A stretch of 64,000 bases of DNA from contig CM061062.1 of the NCBI GenBank assembly GCA_030762895.1, forward strand, positions 133,035,104-133,099,103, read 5' to 3'. A program made the translations under genes and the position numbers. A model generated the notes under the pieces. The model worked only from the letters and a program-made list of their open reading frames with translations. It was not told where the DNA came from and did not search any database. Source of the DNA: Sophora flavescens (Eukaryota > Streptophyta > Magnoliopsida > Fabales > Fabaceae). Below, one piece after another: positions 10,467 through 22,737 of the stretch. Numbering within the stretch: position 1 is the first letter of the stretch; the number at the start of each line of letters is the position of its first letter.

Positions 10467-12000
10467 TTGCGCTATTCTCCAACATTAGGTCCTTGTTACT
10501 GTATGCGTGGAAAAGGTGCACCTAAATTTCAACTAGATCTTGAGATTGAAAGGGCAGATAGAAGACTAAGGAAGCAAAGCGGAGAAAACAAAGCTCGAGC
10601 TCAACATTCAGATTTAGGCTTCATGGCTGACTTACTCAATGGAGAAGAGGATTAACCTGATATGATTGAAATGGCAAATGATAAGGATAGATCTATCAGG
10701 GAGTATGTTGTGTTTGACCCTCAAACCATGAACACTAGAATTGTGAGGCCTGAGATTACAACTCAGCATTTTGAATTCAAGTCGATGATGTTTTAGATGT
10801 TGCAAACTGTTGGGCAATTTGGTGGTTCACCAACTGAAGATCCTCACTTGCACTTGAGACAGTTCCTTGAAGTGGCTAGCAATTTCAAAAACCCAGGTAA
10901 AAGTGAAGATGCTTTCAAGCTCAGATTGTTCCCCTATTCATTGAAGGATAGAGCCAAGGCTTGGTTGAACTCCTTGGAGCCTAATTCCATCACTACATGG
11001 AATAGGTTAGCTGAAAAATTCCTGACAAAGCATTTCCCCCAATCAAAAATGCAAGGATGAGGAATGACATAATCTCATTCGGGCAACTTGATGGTGAGCC
11101 CCAATATGAAGCTTGGGAGAGATTTAAAGATTTGCTGAGAAAGTGTCCACATCATGGGATACCCTTCTGCATTCAAATAGAAACATTCTACAATGGGTTA
11201 ACTCCAGCTACATGGGTAATGCTTGATGCCTCATCTGGAGGAGCTTTGTTGACCAAATCCTATAATGAATGCCATGAACTATTTGAAAGTATAACTGCAA
11301 ATAGTTACCAATGGCCCACAGCAAGAGTAAAAGCTCCAAAAGGTATAGGGGGAATGTATGAAGTAAGTGAGGTCATTGCAGTTTCAGTACAATTATAAGT
11401 AGTTTCTCATATGCTGAAAAACCTCATTGCTGCACACAATCCTGCAACTTCACAACCTTCTATAGCAGAGCAGATTATGATGGAAACGGGTAGAGCCACG
11501 GTGAATGCAATCTCTTGTGTGTATTGTGGAGGAGGCCATCTGTTTGAAGAATGCCCCAATAACCCAGCCTCAGTGAATTACGTTGGTAATTTCGATAGAA
11601 ACTTCAACCCTTACTCCAACACTTATAATGCAGGATGGAAGCAACACCCAAATTTTTCTTGGAGCAATACTCAGTCAGCACCTGGAGGCTCCAGTAATGC
11701 TAATAAACCAACTCAGCCACCAGGATTTCCTGCTCAACAACAACCACAGCAGCAACCCCAAGGTGCAAAATAGGACACTTCACTTGAAGCCATACTGAAA
11801 GCCTTTATGACTGAAACCCAAACTCAGTTTCAAAATCAAGGAACAGTCATGAGGATCTTAGAAACTCAGATGGGACAATTAGCCACTGCTATGAACTCAA
11901 GGTCAGCAGGAACCTTGCCTAGCACAACTAAAAGTCCTACTGACAAGGGCAAACAGCAATGCAAAGTGATAAGTCTGAGAAGTGGAAAGGAATTACCATG
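10467..12000 (+). pseudogene. E1 gag, frameshifted
   Basis: Pieces in order: 10467-10655 (N-terminal), 10797-11060 and 11057-11398 (retrotransposon gag core with KDRAKAWLNSL, then YEAWERFKDLLRKCPHHG and ETFYNGL), 11411-11773 (a CX2CX4HX4C zinc knuckle, CVYCGGGHLFEEC, then a Q/P-rich tail), and 11807-12000 (coiled-coil-like stretch ending in VISLRSGKEL). Gag packages the RNA in virus-like particles. Stops and frameshifts between the pieces show decay. The order and motifs match Athila gag closely. Confidence 0.85.
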
Positions 12001-12175
12001 ACCTGAGCAGAAGATTGATGAAACTACAAATGCCCCTATGAAGACCTTGCCTAGCACAACTAAAAGTCCTACTGACAAGGGCAAAGAGCAATGCAAAGTG
12101 ATAAGTCTGAGAAGTGGAAAGGAATTACCATGACCTGAGCAGAAGATTGATGAAGCTACAAATGCCCCTATGAAG
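11912..12175. repeat. 132-bp in-frame tandem duplication in the gag-protease linker
   Basis: Copy 1 is 11912-12043 and copy 2 is 12044-12175. Both run from ACCTTGCCTAGCACAAC to GCCCCTATGAAG and differ at very few positions. The length is 44 codons, so the duplication kept frame. Both copies carry the same CCATGA stop context, so the stop predates the duplication or was copied with it. Confidence 0.9.
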
Positions 12176-12286
12176 ACAACTTCTCCTAGAGTTGATAAAG
12201 ATCAGTCAGAGATAGAAAAAGAGAATATTGAGCAAGATGTTCCAAAACTGACATAAGACATACCTCCTCCACCATTTCCTCACAGA

Positions 12287-13135
12287 TTGAAGAAAGCAAA
12301 TCTGGACAAGCAGTTTGACAAGTTTATGGAGATACTGAAACAGCTGCACATTAATGTTCCCTTGGTTGAAGCTCTACAACAAACGCCTAATTACACTAAG
12401 TATATGAAAGATATGTTCTCAAAGAGGAAGAGGTTAGGTGAATTTGAAACAGTGGCTATGACAAAAGAGTGCAGTCTAATGTTGCAAAACAAGGTGCCCC
12501 AAAAAATGAAGGATACTGACAACTTCACTATTCCATGTTCCATAGGAGACTCTTACAAAGGAAAGGCTTTATGTGATTTGGGAGCTAGCATAAACTTGAT
12601 GCCTAAGTCTATTTTCAAGCAGCTGGGAATAGGAGATGCAAGGTCAGCCACAGTCACACTGCAGCTGGTAGATAGATCTATAGCCTATCCAGAAGGGAAA
12701 ATTCAAGATGTGCTTATAAAAGTTGACAAGTTTGTATTCCCTGTGGACTTTATTATTCTGGACTTTGAAGCTGACAAAGAAGTGCCTATCATCCTAGGAA
12801 GACCCTTTCTAGCAACAGGGAGAGATCTGATTGATGTACAAAAAGGAGAGTTAACTATGAGGGTGAATGGCCAAGAAATGAAGTTCAATGTGTTGAATGC
12901 TTTAAAGTATCCTGATGAAACAGTAGAAAAGTGTTCTTTGGTCCAACATTTGGATTCTTTGGTGCACAAGCAGCTAATGAAAGACCACAGCCACTTGGTC
13001 AAGGAGTTATGCATGCTCTTTGATGAGGAAGAAGTTACTGTAAAGGTTGCTGAGCTGAGCAGTGAACAGAAACCTAAATCCATATGGTTCAGGAAATATG
13101 AACCTTTGGGAGTGCAGCCCACTGATATGAAGTAG
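12287..13135 (+). pseudogene. E1 aspartic protease domain
   Basis: A 282-codon open stretch starts with the conserved linker preceding protease (FMEILKQLHINVPLVEAL, then KMKDTDNFTIPCSIG). The retroviral-type aspartic protease has its active-site segment ALCDLGASINLMP at about residues 95-107 and the flap/C-terminal IILGRPFLAT at about 167-176. DLGA instead of DTGA/DSGA is usual in Athila-type proteases. It would cleave the Gag-Pol polyprotein. This is the best-preserved frame of E1, but it is cut off from gag by stops upstream and from RT by a TAG at 13133-13135. Confidence 0.88.
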
Positions 13136-13150
13136 AATGTCCCATCAATT

Positions 13151-14640
13151 GTGAAACCCCCTATTTTGGAATTGAAGCAGCTCCCTCCACATCTCAAATA
13201 TGTGTATTTGGCTGAATGCAATTTGTTACCAGTTATCTTGTCTGTCGGGTTAACTTCAGTTCAAGAGTTACACTTGATAGATGTACTCAAGAAACATACA
13301 AAAGCTATTGGGTGGCAGATAGCAGACATTAAAGGAATTAGCCCCACACTGTGTATGCATAAGATTATTTTAGAAGATGATGCCAAAAATAGTATTAAAA
13401 GTCAAAGGAGACTAAAACCCATCATGAAGGAAGTTGTGAAAAAGGAGATTATCAAATGGTTGGATGCAGGCATTATATATCCAATCTCAGATAATGTATG
13501 GGTTAGTCCAATACATTGTGTGCCCAAGAAAGGATGAGCCACTGTTGTCACAAATGAATAGAATGAAATAATTCCCACAAGAACAGTTATAGGATGGAGA
13601 ATTTGTATGGACTACAGAAATCTAAACAAGGCCACTAGAAAGGACCATTTTCCACTCCCTTTCATAGATCAGATGCTGGACAGGTTGGCAGGAAATGAGT
13701 TTTACTGTTTTTTTGGATGGTTATTATGGCTACAATCAAATAGTCATAGCCCCTGATGCTCAACAAAAGACTACTTTCACATGCCCCTATGGTACTTTTG
13801 CCTTAGAAGGATGCCATTTGGATTGTGTAATGCCCCTGCCACATTCCAAAGATGTATGATGGCTATTTTTTCAGACTTGATAGAGAAATCTATGGAGGTT
13901 TTCATGGATGATTTTTCAGTGTTTGGAGAATCATTCCAAGATTGTCTGAACAACTTGGAGCAGATCTTAGACAAATGTGAAGAAACTAACCTAGTTCTGA
14001 ACTGGGAGAAATTCCATTTCATGGTACAAGAGGGCATTGTCCTAGGACACAAGATATCCAAAAAAGGAATGGAGGTTGACCAAGCCAAGGTTGAAGTCAC
14101 TGAAAAACTACCTCTACCCAAAAATATGAAAGGAGTGAGAAGCTTTTTGGGGCATGCAGGGTTTTATAGAAGATTTATAAAAGAGTTTTCAAAAATCTCC
14201 AAACCTCCATGTCAGTTGCTGCAGCATGATACAACATTCGAATTTGTTGAAAGTTGTTTAAGGGCATTTGAAACTCCGAAGCAGGCTCTAATCACTGCAC
14301 CTATTATTGTGGCTCCTGACTGGGAAAAACGTTTTGAATTGATGTGTGATGCAAGTGACTATGCAATAGGGGCTGTGCTTGGGCAGAGGCAAGGAAAGGT
14401 ATTTCGCTCCATCTAATATGCAAGCAAAACTTTAATTGATGTCCGGCTGAGTTATACCACCACAGAGAAGGAATTTCTAGCAGTAGTATTTGATTTTGAA
14501 AATTTCAGGTCATACTTAGTGAGAACCAAAGTCATTGTTTATACAGATCACTCAGCCATCAAGTACTTAACTGCCAAGAGGGATGCAAAGCCTAGACTGA
14601 TAAGATGGGTGCTTTTGTTGCAAGAGTTTGATTTATAAAT
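13151..14640 (+). pseudogene. E1 reverse transcriptase and RNase H
   Basis: 13151-13537 is the RT N-terminal part (KEIIKWLDAGIIYPISDNVWVSPIHCVPKKG). 13538-13780 continues it with stops and a frameshift (VCMDYRNLNKAT region, then a broken catalytic segment near 13700). 13781-14416 has MPFGLCNAPATFQRCM, the active-site FMDDF, HKISKKGMEVD and SFLGHAGFYRRFIK. RNase H follows at about 14300-14640 (LMCDASDYAIGAVLGQR, then TTEKEFLAVVF and VYTDHSAIKYL), crossed by a TAA at 14414-14416. This would copy RNA to DNA and remove template RNA. At least four disabling changes are visible. Confidence 0.87.
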
Positions 14641-14650
14641 AAGGGATAAA

Positions 14651-16056
14651 ATGGGAGTGGAAAATCAAGTGTCTGATCACTTATCTAGGCTGCAACTAGA
14701 AGGTGAATTGGGGCACAATCACATGTTGCAAGATGCCTTCCCTAATGAAAAGTCGTTGTCTATACAAGAAGCTGCCTTCCCTTGGTATGCTGATTTGGCA
14801 AATTTTTTGGCAAGTAAAATTATTCCCACTGACCTGAACTATCAACAGAGGAAGAAATTTCTCCACACTGTGAGGCAGAACCTGTGGGATGACCCCATCC
14901 TATACAAGATCTGCCCAGATCAAATATTGAGAAAATATGCAACAGAGGAGGAGCAAAAAGGCATCCTCCAACACTGCCATAACTTACCATGTGGAGGACA
15001 CTATGGAGGCACGAGATCTGCAACTAAAGTCCTCCAAACAGGTTATTTTATTCCCTCCTTGTTCAAAGATGCACACACTTATGCACTTAATTGTGATATA
15101 TGCCAAAGAGTGGGGAATTTGTCCAACAGAAATGAAATGCCCCTAACTAACATTTTATAACTAGAATTATTTGACGTTTGGGGAATACAATTTATGGGAC
15201 CTTTTCCTCCCTCTTTTGGCAATCAATATGTGTTAATAGCTGTTGATTATGTGTCAAAATGGATGGAGGTAGTGGCTACATCTACTAATGACTCTACGGT
15301 GGTTACCAAATTGTTACATAAAAATATTTTCACAAGATTTGGCACACCTAGAACTCTAATTAGTAATGAAGGCACTCACTTTTGCAACAAAATTATGACC
15401 AACTTACTTGCTAAGTATGGCATAAAACATAAAATAGCCACTTCCTATCACCCTCAATCTAATGGCCAAGATGAAGTTTCTAACAGGGAAATTAACATTA
15501 TACTTGAGAAAGTGGTGAATCCTTCAAGAAAGATTGGTCTATACACTTGGATGATGCTCTATGGGGCCATAGAACAGCTTTCAAAACTCCCCTAGTTACA
15601 GATTAGTGTTTGGCAAAGCCTGCCATCTCCCCATTGAGCTTGAACATAAGGCGTATTGGGCCCCCAAAAAAATTAAATTTGGACTTGCCTCAAGCTGCTA
15701 AGGCAATATTTTTGCAGCTAAGTGAGTTAGAGGAATTGAGGTGGTTTTCATATGAAAATTCTGAGAGCTACAAATCCAAAAAAAAAATGTGGCATGACAA
15801 GAGAATTAAGAAGAGAGAGCTCAAAGTGGTGGAGAAAGTGTTGTTGTTTAATTCTAGGCTTAAATTATTCCCAGGGAAGTTAAAATCAAGATGGCCAGGC
15901 CCATTCACTATTGTCCAAGTGTATGACCATGGAGCTATGGACCTCAAGGATGATTCAAGTGGCAGGATTTTCGAAGTAAATGGGAAAAGAGTGAAGCAAT
16001 ACTTAGGTGAAAATGTGGCTAGGATGAAAGCCACCATCACCCTAAGTGACACGTAG
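14651..16056 (+). pseudogene. E1 integrase with altered catalytic residues
   Basis: 14651-15160 has the HHCC zinc-binding part (QHCHNLPCGGHYGG ... NCDICQRVG). A TAA at 15158-15160 precedes the catalytic core, which continues in the same frame. Where the family has GIDFMGPF this copy has GIQFMGPF, and where it has ISD(G/E)GTHF this copy has ISNEGTHF. Two acidic catalytic positions therefore look lost, while the glutamate in NGQDEVSNREI remains. 15610-16056 is the C-terminal domain with KSRWPGPF, a GPF motif without a chromodomain. It ends at TAG, 28 bp before the AGGCAGCCCA motif. Confidence 0.85.
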
Positions 16057-16092
16057 CATTTGGCTTCAAAGTCAAGATGAGGACTCCTAAAC

Positions 16093-16117
16093 CAAGCGCT
16101 ACTAGGAGGCAGCCCAG
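16093..16117 (+). other. Post-pol noncoding motif, E1 copy (decayed)
   Basis: AAGCGCTACTAGGAGGCAGCCCAG resembles the stem-loop motif at the same position in E3 (34106-34132) and E4 (23777-23802). Its GGG/CCC stem is weakened here. Motifs of the type GGGAGGCAACCCA after pol are familiar from Athila/Tat-like elements. Their role is unknown to me. Confidence 0.6.
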
Positions 16118-16620
16118 AGTTTAATTTTCTTGTTTTGATATTTTAGATTATTTTGTTTTTGGTAATCTGTTATTTTTAGCTAGTGTGGTGCAGCGTTAGA
16201 AGGGTAAAAAAGTTATCAGGATTTAGGGGTGGGTTGCTAATGGTCCATGGTTCACAGGCTTATTGGGCTGCTACTGGAGAAGAAAAGGCCCAAATTCCAT
16301 GGGTCTGAGCTGGGTGCAACGGTCAATTGCAATTTGGGGGGAGAAATTAGACACATTCAAAACAAATATTCCCCCATTAAATGCAATTCTAACATTTCCC
16401 TTATCTCCTTGTAACCCCCACCTGCCACCACCTTTACTATCTGCCACTTCCCCATAAACCACCCCACTCTTCCAATAACATCTCTTCCTTACCTCTTTAT
16501 AACCGTACACCCACACTCACATTCCACACTTTTCTCTGACCACTCATCCCTTCTCAACAACCCTAGAAAAAAATTTCCTTTCCCCTACCCTTACCTCTTC
16601 ACTTTCCCAGAGGTGCTACA
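16118..16620. other. E1 spacer between pol and the extra ORF
   Basis: About 500 bp of AT-rich, then pyrimidine-rich DNA with no conserved frame. The CT-rich stretch before the ATG at 16621 looks like an untranslated leader. A splice acceptor for a subgenomic transcript could lie here, but none can be pinned down. Confidence 0.4.
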
Positions 16621-16940
16621 ATGGCGAGGCAAAAGACAATGGGTGTCAAGGGCAAGAACCTAGTGGTGATGTCTGACTCTGAGTTTGACACACCTAACAT
16701 TTTCAAGGATGCTGAAGCTAAGACTTGATTTGACAAGGAAATCAAAGAAAGGCAACTTCATTTGGAGTTAGGTTTTGCTATCAAGAAGGAGCTCAACTTT
16801 GGCCTTATCCTTGAAGTAGCTCATATTATTACTCTCAACAACTGGAAGAAATTTGTGGCTCATCCGAGAATCCATGTTGTCCCTTTGGTCCGAGAGTTCT
16901 ATGCCAACATCACCTCAACTGACCGGAGCCACTCAATGGT

Positions 16941-16999
16941 GAGAGGAATCAAGGTGAGCTTTTCGGCTAAGTCTATTAATCTGAAGTGGGGATGGTAAT
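16941..16999 (+). repeat. 59-bp flanking duplication, left copy
   Basis: Runs from GAGAGGAATCAAGG to GGGGATGGTAAT and is identical to 25624-25682. E4 lies exactly between the two copies. It is far longer than the 5-bp duplication made by LTR-retrotransposon integrases. Confidence 0.95.
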
Positions 17000-19900
17000 T
17001 GATAGTGTGATTTTACATCATGTTTCATGTACACTTTTGCATGCATTTTAATATAGTTTAGGCATATTTAGTTTGATTTTTATTAGTTTTTATCTTGGAA
17101 CGGGTAAGGTGGTGTTGTGGTGTTGTTTTGCAGAAATTAAAGATAAAATGCCCAAAATGAGCCATGATGGAGCCTGGATTAAGTTGGAGCTTGAAAAGTG
17201 AAGATATTGGATGACTCCAATTTAATTTGGAATGGAAATATTTAATGACAATTGACAAAAGTCCAGCAGCAATGTAAGAGGCCTAATTGATGGATTGGAT
17301 GATTTGCTTATTAAAGGCTTACCATAAATGGAGAGAGGAATTGGTCTTCAATTTATGAGTGATAGAAGCTGCAGCAAATCACGTGGATCAAATTGTGCAT
17401 GGGTCCCACATGAAGATTTGTTGTTGGATTAATTTGGAACCAATTCACGTTTGTGATTGCAAGTTCAATTGAATTCGAGGCAAGGAGGGCCCTCACCAAT
17501 TTGTGATGAAAGAAGGATTGTCTTTGGAAATTAAATTCACTTAAAAGATCTTATTGAAATTCAAATTCAATATGTTACTAAATGCCAAGGGCCCCACGTG
17601 AATTCATAGTGAAGAGGAATAATGAAGATTGCACTACAATTGTGACACCCTAAACTCGGGTCATCACATGGTTACCCGTTTGCGGAAATAAAGCTTTATT
17701 TGCTGGTTACTTTCGGAAAATAGTGTTTTCTCAACGTTCATATTTTCAAAATATGGTGATAATTTTTTTTTCTTTTAACTTCACAACCACAACAATAACA
17801 ACATAATCAAATTACATTTAGATACACAAAGTATATAAATCTTACAACTATACTGCCTCATATATTTTCATACCTAAATCAACATCAGTTTTATCTTCAA
17901 AACATAATATAATATAATAGGACCTAAGCTGGTCGTAACTAACAGACACTACAGCCAATAGGAGCAGCACAACACGCTTCCAACTAGACAGCCTTCCTCT
18001 TCTTGTAGGGATCATACCCCTCGTACGTCTCTGAGATGTGTTGTAAGGGTGAGACACCAATATACGGATTTATCACCATAACTAAATGCGCAACACAAAA
18101 GAAGGCACATACACATATACATATTTATAACAACATACTCATTCATATTATATCACATCGTTTATCAATGGGTTTCACACCCCAAACATCAACGTTGAAA
18201 AACTATGCATGAACACTTCAAAACATCATCTAACATTCATACCTAATCTCATGAGATATCTTCAACCTCGTGGTGAGTTGATCAGAATCGATAGTTACAG
18301 GCGCACAGCCAAAACCCATCACACACTGTCCAACATCGTGGCACAGGTGTCACAACGTAGATGGGGCCTTATTGTCCACCAGGCACAATAAGAACATCTT
18401 TATGATCTACCATGACGCCGCAAGGTAATCACTCGTATAAAACCTATCACACACTGTCCAACATCGTGGCACATGTGTCACAACGTAGATAGGGCCTCAT
18501 TATCCACTAGGCACAATAAGAACATCTTTATGATCTACCATGACGCCGCATGGTAATCACTTGTTTGATCATGGCATGTCTGCCAAATGCATGCAATAAA
18601 AACCTTTTGTTCTCAACACTTTTCTTTGTGCTATATCTTTATTTGTCAAAGCTCTCAAAAGCTTTCGACCCATCATCATTTTTAAACATCAAAGCTCTCA
18701 AAAGCATCATCGTTTCCAACCTCGAATGCTCTCAAAAGCATCATCGTTTTCAACATCTTTACAACTTTTATTAATAACACAGGACCTCAAAGTCCGAGTG
18801 CTCAATCACGAAGCCCTTAGACCGTTGCAATCAGTCTTAGGTTCGTGGTAATAGAAAACTTCTCAAAACGTTTTAACTTATTTACGTAGATACCCAGTCT
18901 ATAACACAACGAACCTTAATACCCCGACGTCTCGGTTATTAAGTTCCATAACATCGTTTTACATCGTTTTTGTCTGTGAAAAACAAATCCAAAATAAGAC
19001 AACGACATAAGAACACTAGCACACCGACATCTCGGTTACTAAGTTCTATATCGTCGTTTAGTAAAACTCATTTACAGAAAATCATTTCTACTTGAAAACT
19101 CTTTGACTGAAACTTCAGCTTTAAAAATTAAATCAATTCCGATTAAACCTCTTCTCAAAACAAGTACTGCTATTTTTAAACTTTCACCGTAAATAATTTC
19201 AAAACTTGTCATCGTTAATCATTTTCCAAGAATATTAATTTCACAAAATAACTTTTTATAATATTTCGGAATTTCTTGCATAAAAATTAGCAGTACTAAA
19301 AAAATTTTACGGTTACGCTCTCACCGTGACTCATAAATTTCTTTTACACTGATAAATTATTAAAATAATAATAATTCTCAAAAACTCATTATTTTTCCAA
19401 AATAATATTTTCCACCATTATTATATTCCAACATTTCCCATAAAACGTTGAATATAATTTTCACAACTTATTAAATCTTTTATCTGATTAATCGGTTGTG
19501 CACTGACCACTGTCAGGCCTCTCAAACAACATTCAACATTCATCATTCAACAACATCATCATAATTATATCACCAGGCAGATCATGCATCATAGCAACAT
19601 AATATACTACTGCAGATAATTAAATAAATTAAAAGCAGATAAATCACCGATCCACAGGTAATCAACACAACGTAAGCCACATAAACAAATAACCACAACC
19701 ACATATAATTCATATAAATCACACTACACACAAATAGTTATAGAGAAAAATCCCTCAGGTAAGCTCCCCTTACCTGTTGAAGACTCGAACTAAGGGTTTC
19801 AAATAATCTCCTGATTTGATCCGGTTTCCTCCATCGGCTTTAGGTCAAACCAACTCGATCGATTCCTTCATAACGAATTGCAACCAAAATAAATTAAATC

Positions 19901-22571
19901 AAACAAAAACATACTTGACTCATGGAGATTAAGGTTCGGCCTCAACAACTTTTCTAGGTTAGGAAAGTTAAAATTTGATTAACTTAGGGATTAATGATCC
20001 ATAAGTTACTTAAGCATGATTAATCACTTTAACCATGATTATGAACTAAGAATCATGAACTAAACCCATCTAGTTATAAGAACTAGGGTTCGGTTTTCTC
20101 AAGATCAATAGGCTAGAAGTTTTAAAATTTCATCAACTCTTGGATTTAATCCACATACAAAGCTTAGAGTTGGATTCAAAGATTACAACAACTTTTGATT
20201 CACAAAATCATTAAGTGATCATACCTAGGGTTTCGGTTTTTGAAGAAACAAATAGGCTCAAGTTTGATTTTTGATCTTCTATATACTTGAATACAAGAAC
20301 TATCAATTTATAATCATGAATCAAGGCATGAAATTGAAACAAAACCTAAGAACACAAAGTTAACCTAGGTTCGGCCCAGTCCAGATTTTAGGGAAAGAAA
20401 TTTCTCATGATCTTGTGCTTCTAGATGATGAAAATAGAGATGATTATAAGATCATAGCAATTGGTTTCATGTAAAAAGGATTTTTCTAGAATTAGTTATG
20501 AATTTTTGAATCTAGTTCCATGAACTTTGAACAAATGAAGAACATGTTGATCTAAGTCATGAATCTACCAAAAGTGATGAAGAGAAATGATTTAAATGAC
20601 AAGAGAATAAGGTATTACCTCTTGATGATCCAAGAAAACAAAGTTTGGATGATGTTCTTCAAGGTTTTCTTATGGTGTTCTTAAGAAACTTAAGGGAGAA
20701 GATGAACATAGTTAGGGTTTAGAACAGTTTTAGTATTTTGAGTAGATCTCTCAACATACTTGTCCGTTTTGGATGATCTTTATGTCGTTGGAAAGAAGAG
20801 AGAAAGATGAACAACTTTAATGTTGAAAGTTTTTCGATATTCAAAATATAAACTGGTCATAATTGCCAATCAAAATCTGACGAATTATGAACTCTTTGAA
20901 GCAAAAGAATATGAAAATGGAAAAATGGTTTAATGAATAAGACAACCTATTTAAATGAAGAAAAAACCAAACTTAATGAAGAAGGCATTGGAGCCGTGGG
21001 GGTTGGGCAAGAGTTGGTCAACTTTTTCCAATGGCATTTGTTTGAAATTGTCATAAAAAGACAAGGGCAATTTGGTCATTTCATAGGAAAAATTAACTTT
21101 GTCATAAATGTGCCATTATGGCCATTATGACTCGGATAAGCTCGTCATAAATGCTCGGCAAGTCAGTCAATCCAACATCTCTGCTACGTTGCCGACTTCT
21201 TGATTCATCTGGCGCAAGCTTTTCCTAGAGACATCTCGACTTATACGCCCGCAACAAATATAATATTTTAATTTTTTTACCAAAATTTTCAAAACTTCCA
21301 GTATCGTAGTAAATACGATAAAAACATTTTTCATCTCGTTCATGACTCAAAATTAGGTCTTCTGACCAGTAAACTTTTACTGTCAGAGAAAACACAGAAA
21401 ACGGTAGACCGGCTTCCGTCTGAATTTTCAACCAAAAACTTCCCCGTAACCTTATAAAAATAAGTATAACAAGGAAATGACCTTGGTTTATCCCAAATCA
21501 TTTTCTATGCCTCGAATAAAAATATATATTTATATATTTATTACCGATATTACGAAGCAGCGAAAATCGGGGTGTTACAACAATTAAGGGAATCTACATA
21601 TTATTTGATTTTAATGATAATTGAGAAGATAGTGTTGATCTTTCCTAATAATGCAACACTTTAGCGTTTTGGGAAATAAAAGGCTAGGGGCGCCGGTTTT
21701 GAGGGGGAGACTTGGACCTAGGGAGATTTTATTCTCTCTGAGACAGAAAAATAGTGATTTTCACCCTAGGAGGCACTTGGGATAAAGAGAGGGGCGTGAT
21801 TTCTCTGAACCAGGGGGCTGCGGTGACGACGGTGGAAAGCTCCCATGGAGTTTCTTCTTTCCTCTTCTCCTATTTCTCTGGTTTTGGCTTTCTCTGTAAT
21901 TATGAGTAGCTAATCCCCGTTTGTTGGGATTAGATGTAATTAAACTAAACTTCATGTATTTGTCTTGACCGATTAATCTATGTTTATTGTTTCTCTATTA
22001 GTGATTGATTTCCTTTGCTTAATGCCTGTTGTGGCTAGCACCCCCATGACTTGATTAGTGTTTTGGTATGCAATTGGAAAATTCATATTAGAACTAGAAC
22101 TGGAATTAATCACCTATTAACCCTTGCGTCTAGGAATGGAGTTTGGTTTACTAGTAATCACGTAATCCCTAATCTTAATGCAATTTCATTAATCTAGGCC
22201 ACCTAAGGAATTAGGGTCTATTAGTGGATTTAGGCTCTTGTCATCTGAGGAATCAGGGCTTGAGTAATCTAGTGGATTGATTTTAATATTTGAAGCATGA
22301 ATGGGAGGTATCTAGTCCTGGTAGTACATGAGGTTAAGGTTTAGTGAAATCTGATCCCAACATCTTTTATCCCCTTTCGCATTCCAAGTATTCAATAAAA
22401 ATACAAAAAGATTTTATTCCTTTTGTTTTATATGTTTTGAATTCTCTTCACAGTCTAGATAGTTGCTGAACTTGTGAACTGGTAATTGACATCCAATCCT
22501 CATGGGAACGATATCGGTCTCACCACCGTATTACTTGCACGACTGGGTATACTTGCCCAGATTCGTCAACA
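17000..22571 (+). repeat. 5' LTR of E4, interrupted by a solo LTR
   Basis: The LTR pieces are 17000-17640 and 21585-22571, about 1.63 kb together, close to E3's 1.61 kb. It starts TGATAG and ends CGTCAACA, 6 bp before the primer site. No second copy exists in the window, so its limits rest on the primer site and on the junction with the 59-bp duplication. Confidence 0.8.
17641..21579 (-). mobile_element. Solo LTR of a Tekay/Del-like chromovirus
   Basis: TGTGACACCC...GGGTGTTACA ends, flanked by the 5-bp duplication ACAAT (17636-17640 and 21580-21584). It is 3939 bp long. It shares with the E2 LTR the left-end block around TTTGCTGGTTACTTTCGG and the right-end style, so it belongs to a related large-LTR family and reads on the minus strand. 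No internal region remains, which is the usual outcome of LTR-LTR recombination. Related sequence recurs at 56861-60805 (for example AACGAATTGCAACCAAAATA at about 19874 and 59755). Confidence 0.88.
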
Positions 22572-22577
22572 AGTTTT

Positions 22578-22595
22578 TGGCACCGTTGCCGGGGA
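22578..22595 (+). other. Primer-binding site of E4 (tRNA-Asp)
   Basis: TGGCACCGTTGCCGGGGA, one mismatch from the canonical tRNA-Asp site TGGCGCCGTTGCCGGGGA. It fixes the + orientation of E4. Confidence 0.9.
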
Positions 22596-22737
22596 TTGGT
22601 TTTACCAATATCATTAGTAACAAAGGAGGCAACTAATTTAGACAATTTTTTTTATTTTCTGTATATATTTGACATTTTCTCTGTACATATTTGATTTTTT
22701 ATTTTGAGTGTTTGTTTGTGCAAGGTTGAGACAACAC

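Noticed and set aside
12703..13221. 172-codon minus-strand ORF
   Set aside because: It is the antisense shadow of the E1 protease frame. The + strand carries the conserved motifs.
13777..14121. 114-codon minus-strand ORF
   Set aside because: Antisense of the E1 reverse transcriptase with FMDDF. No independent support.
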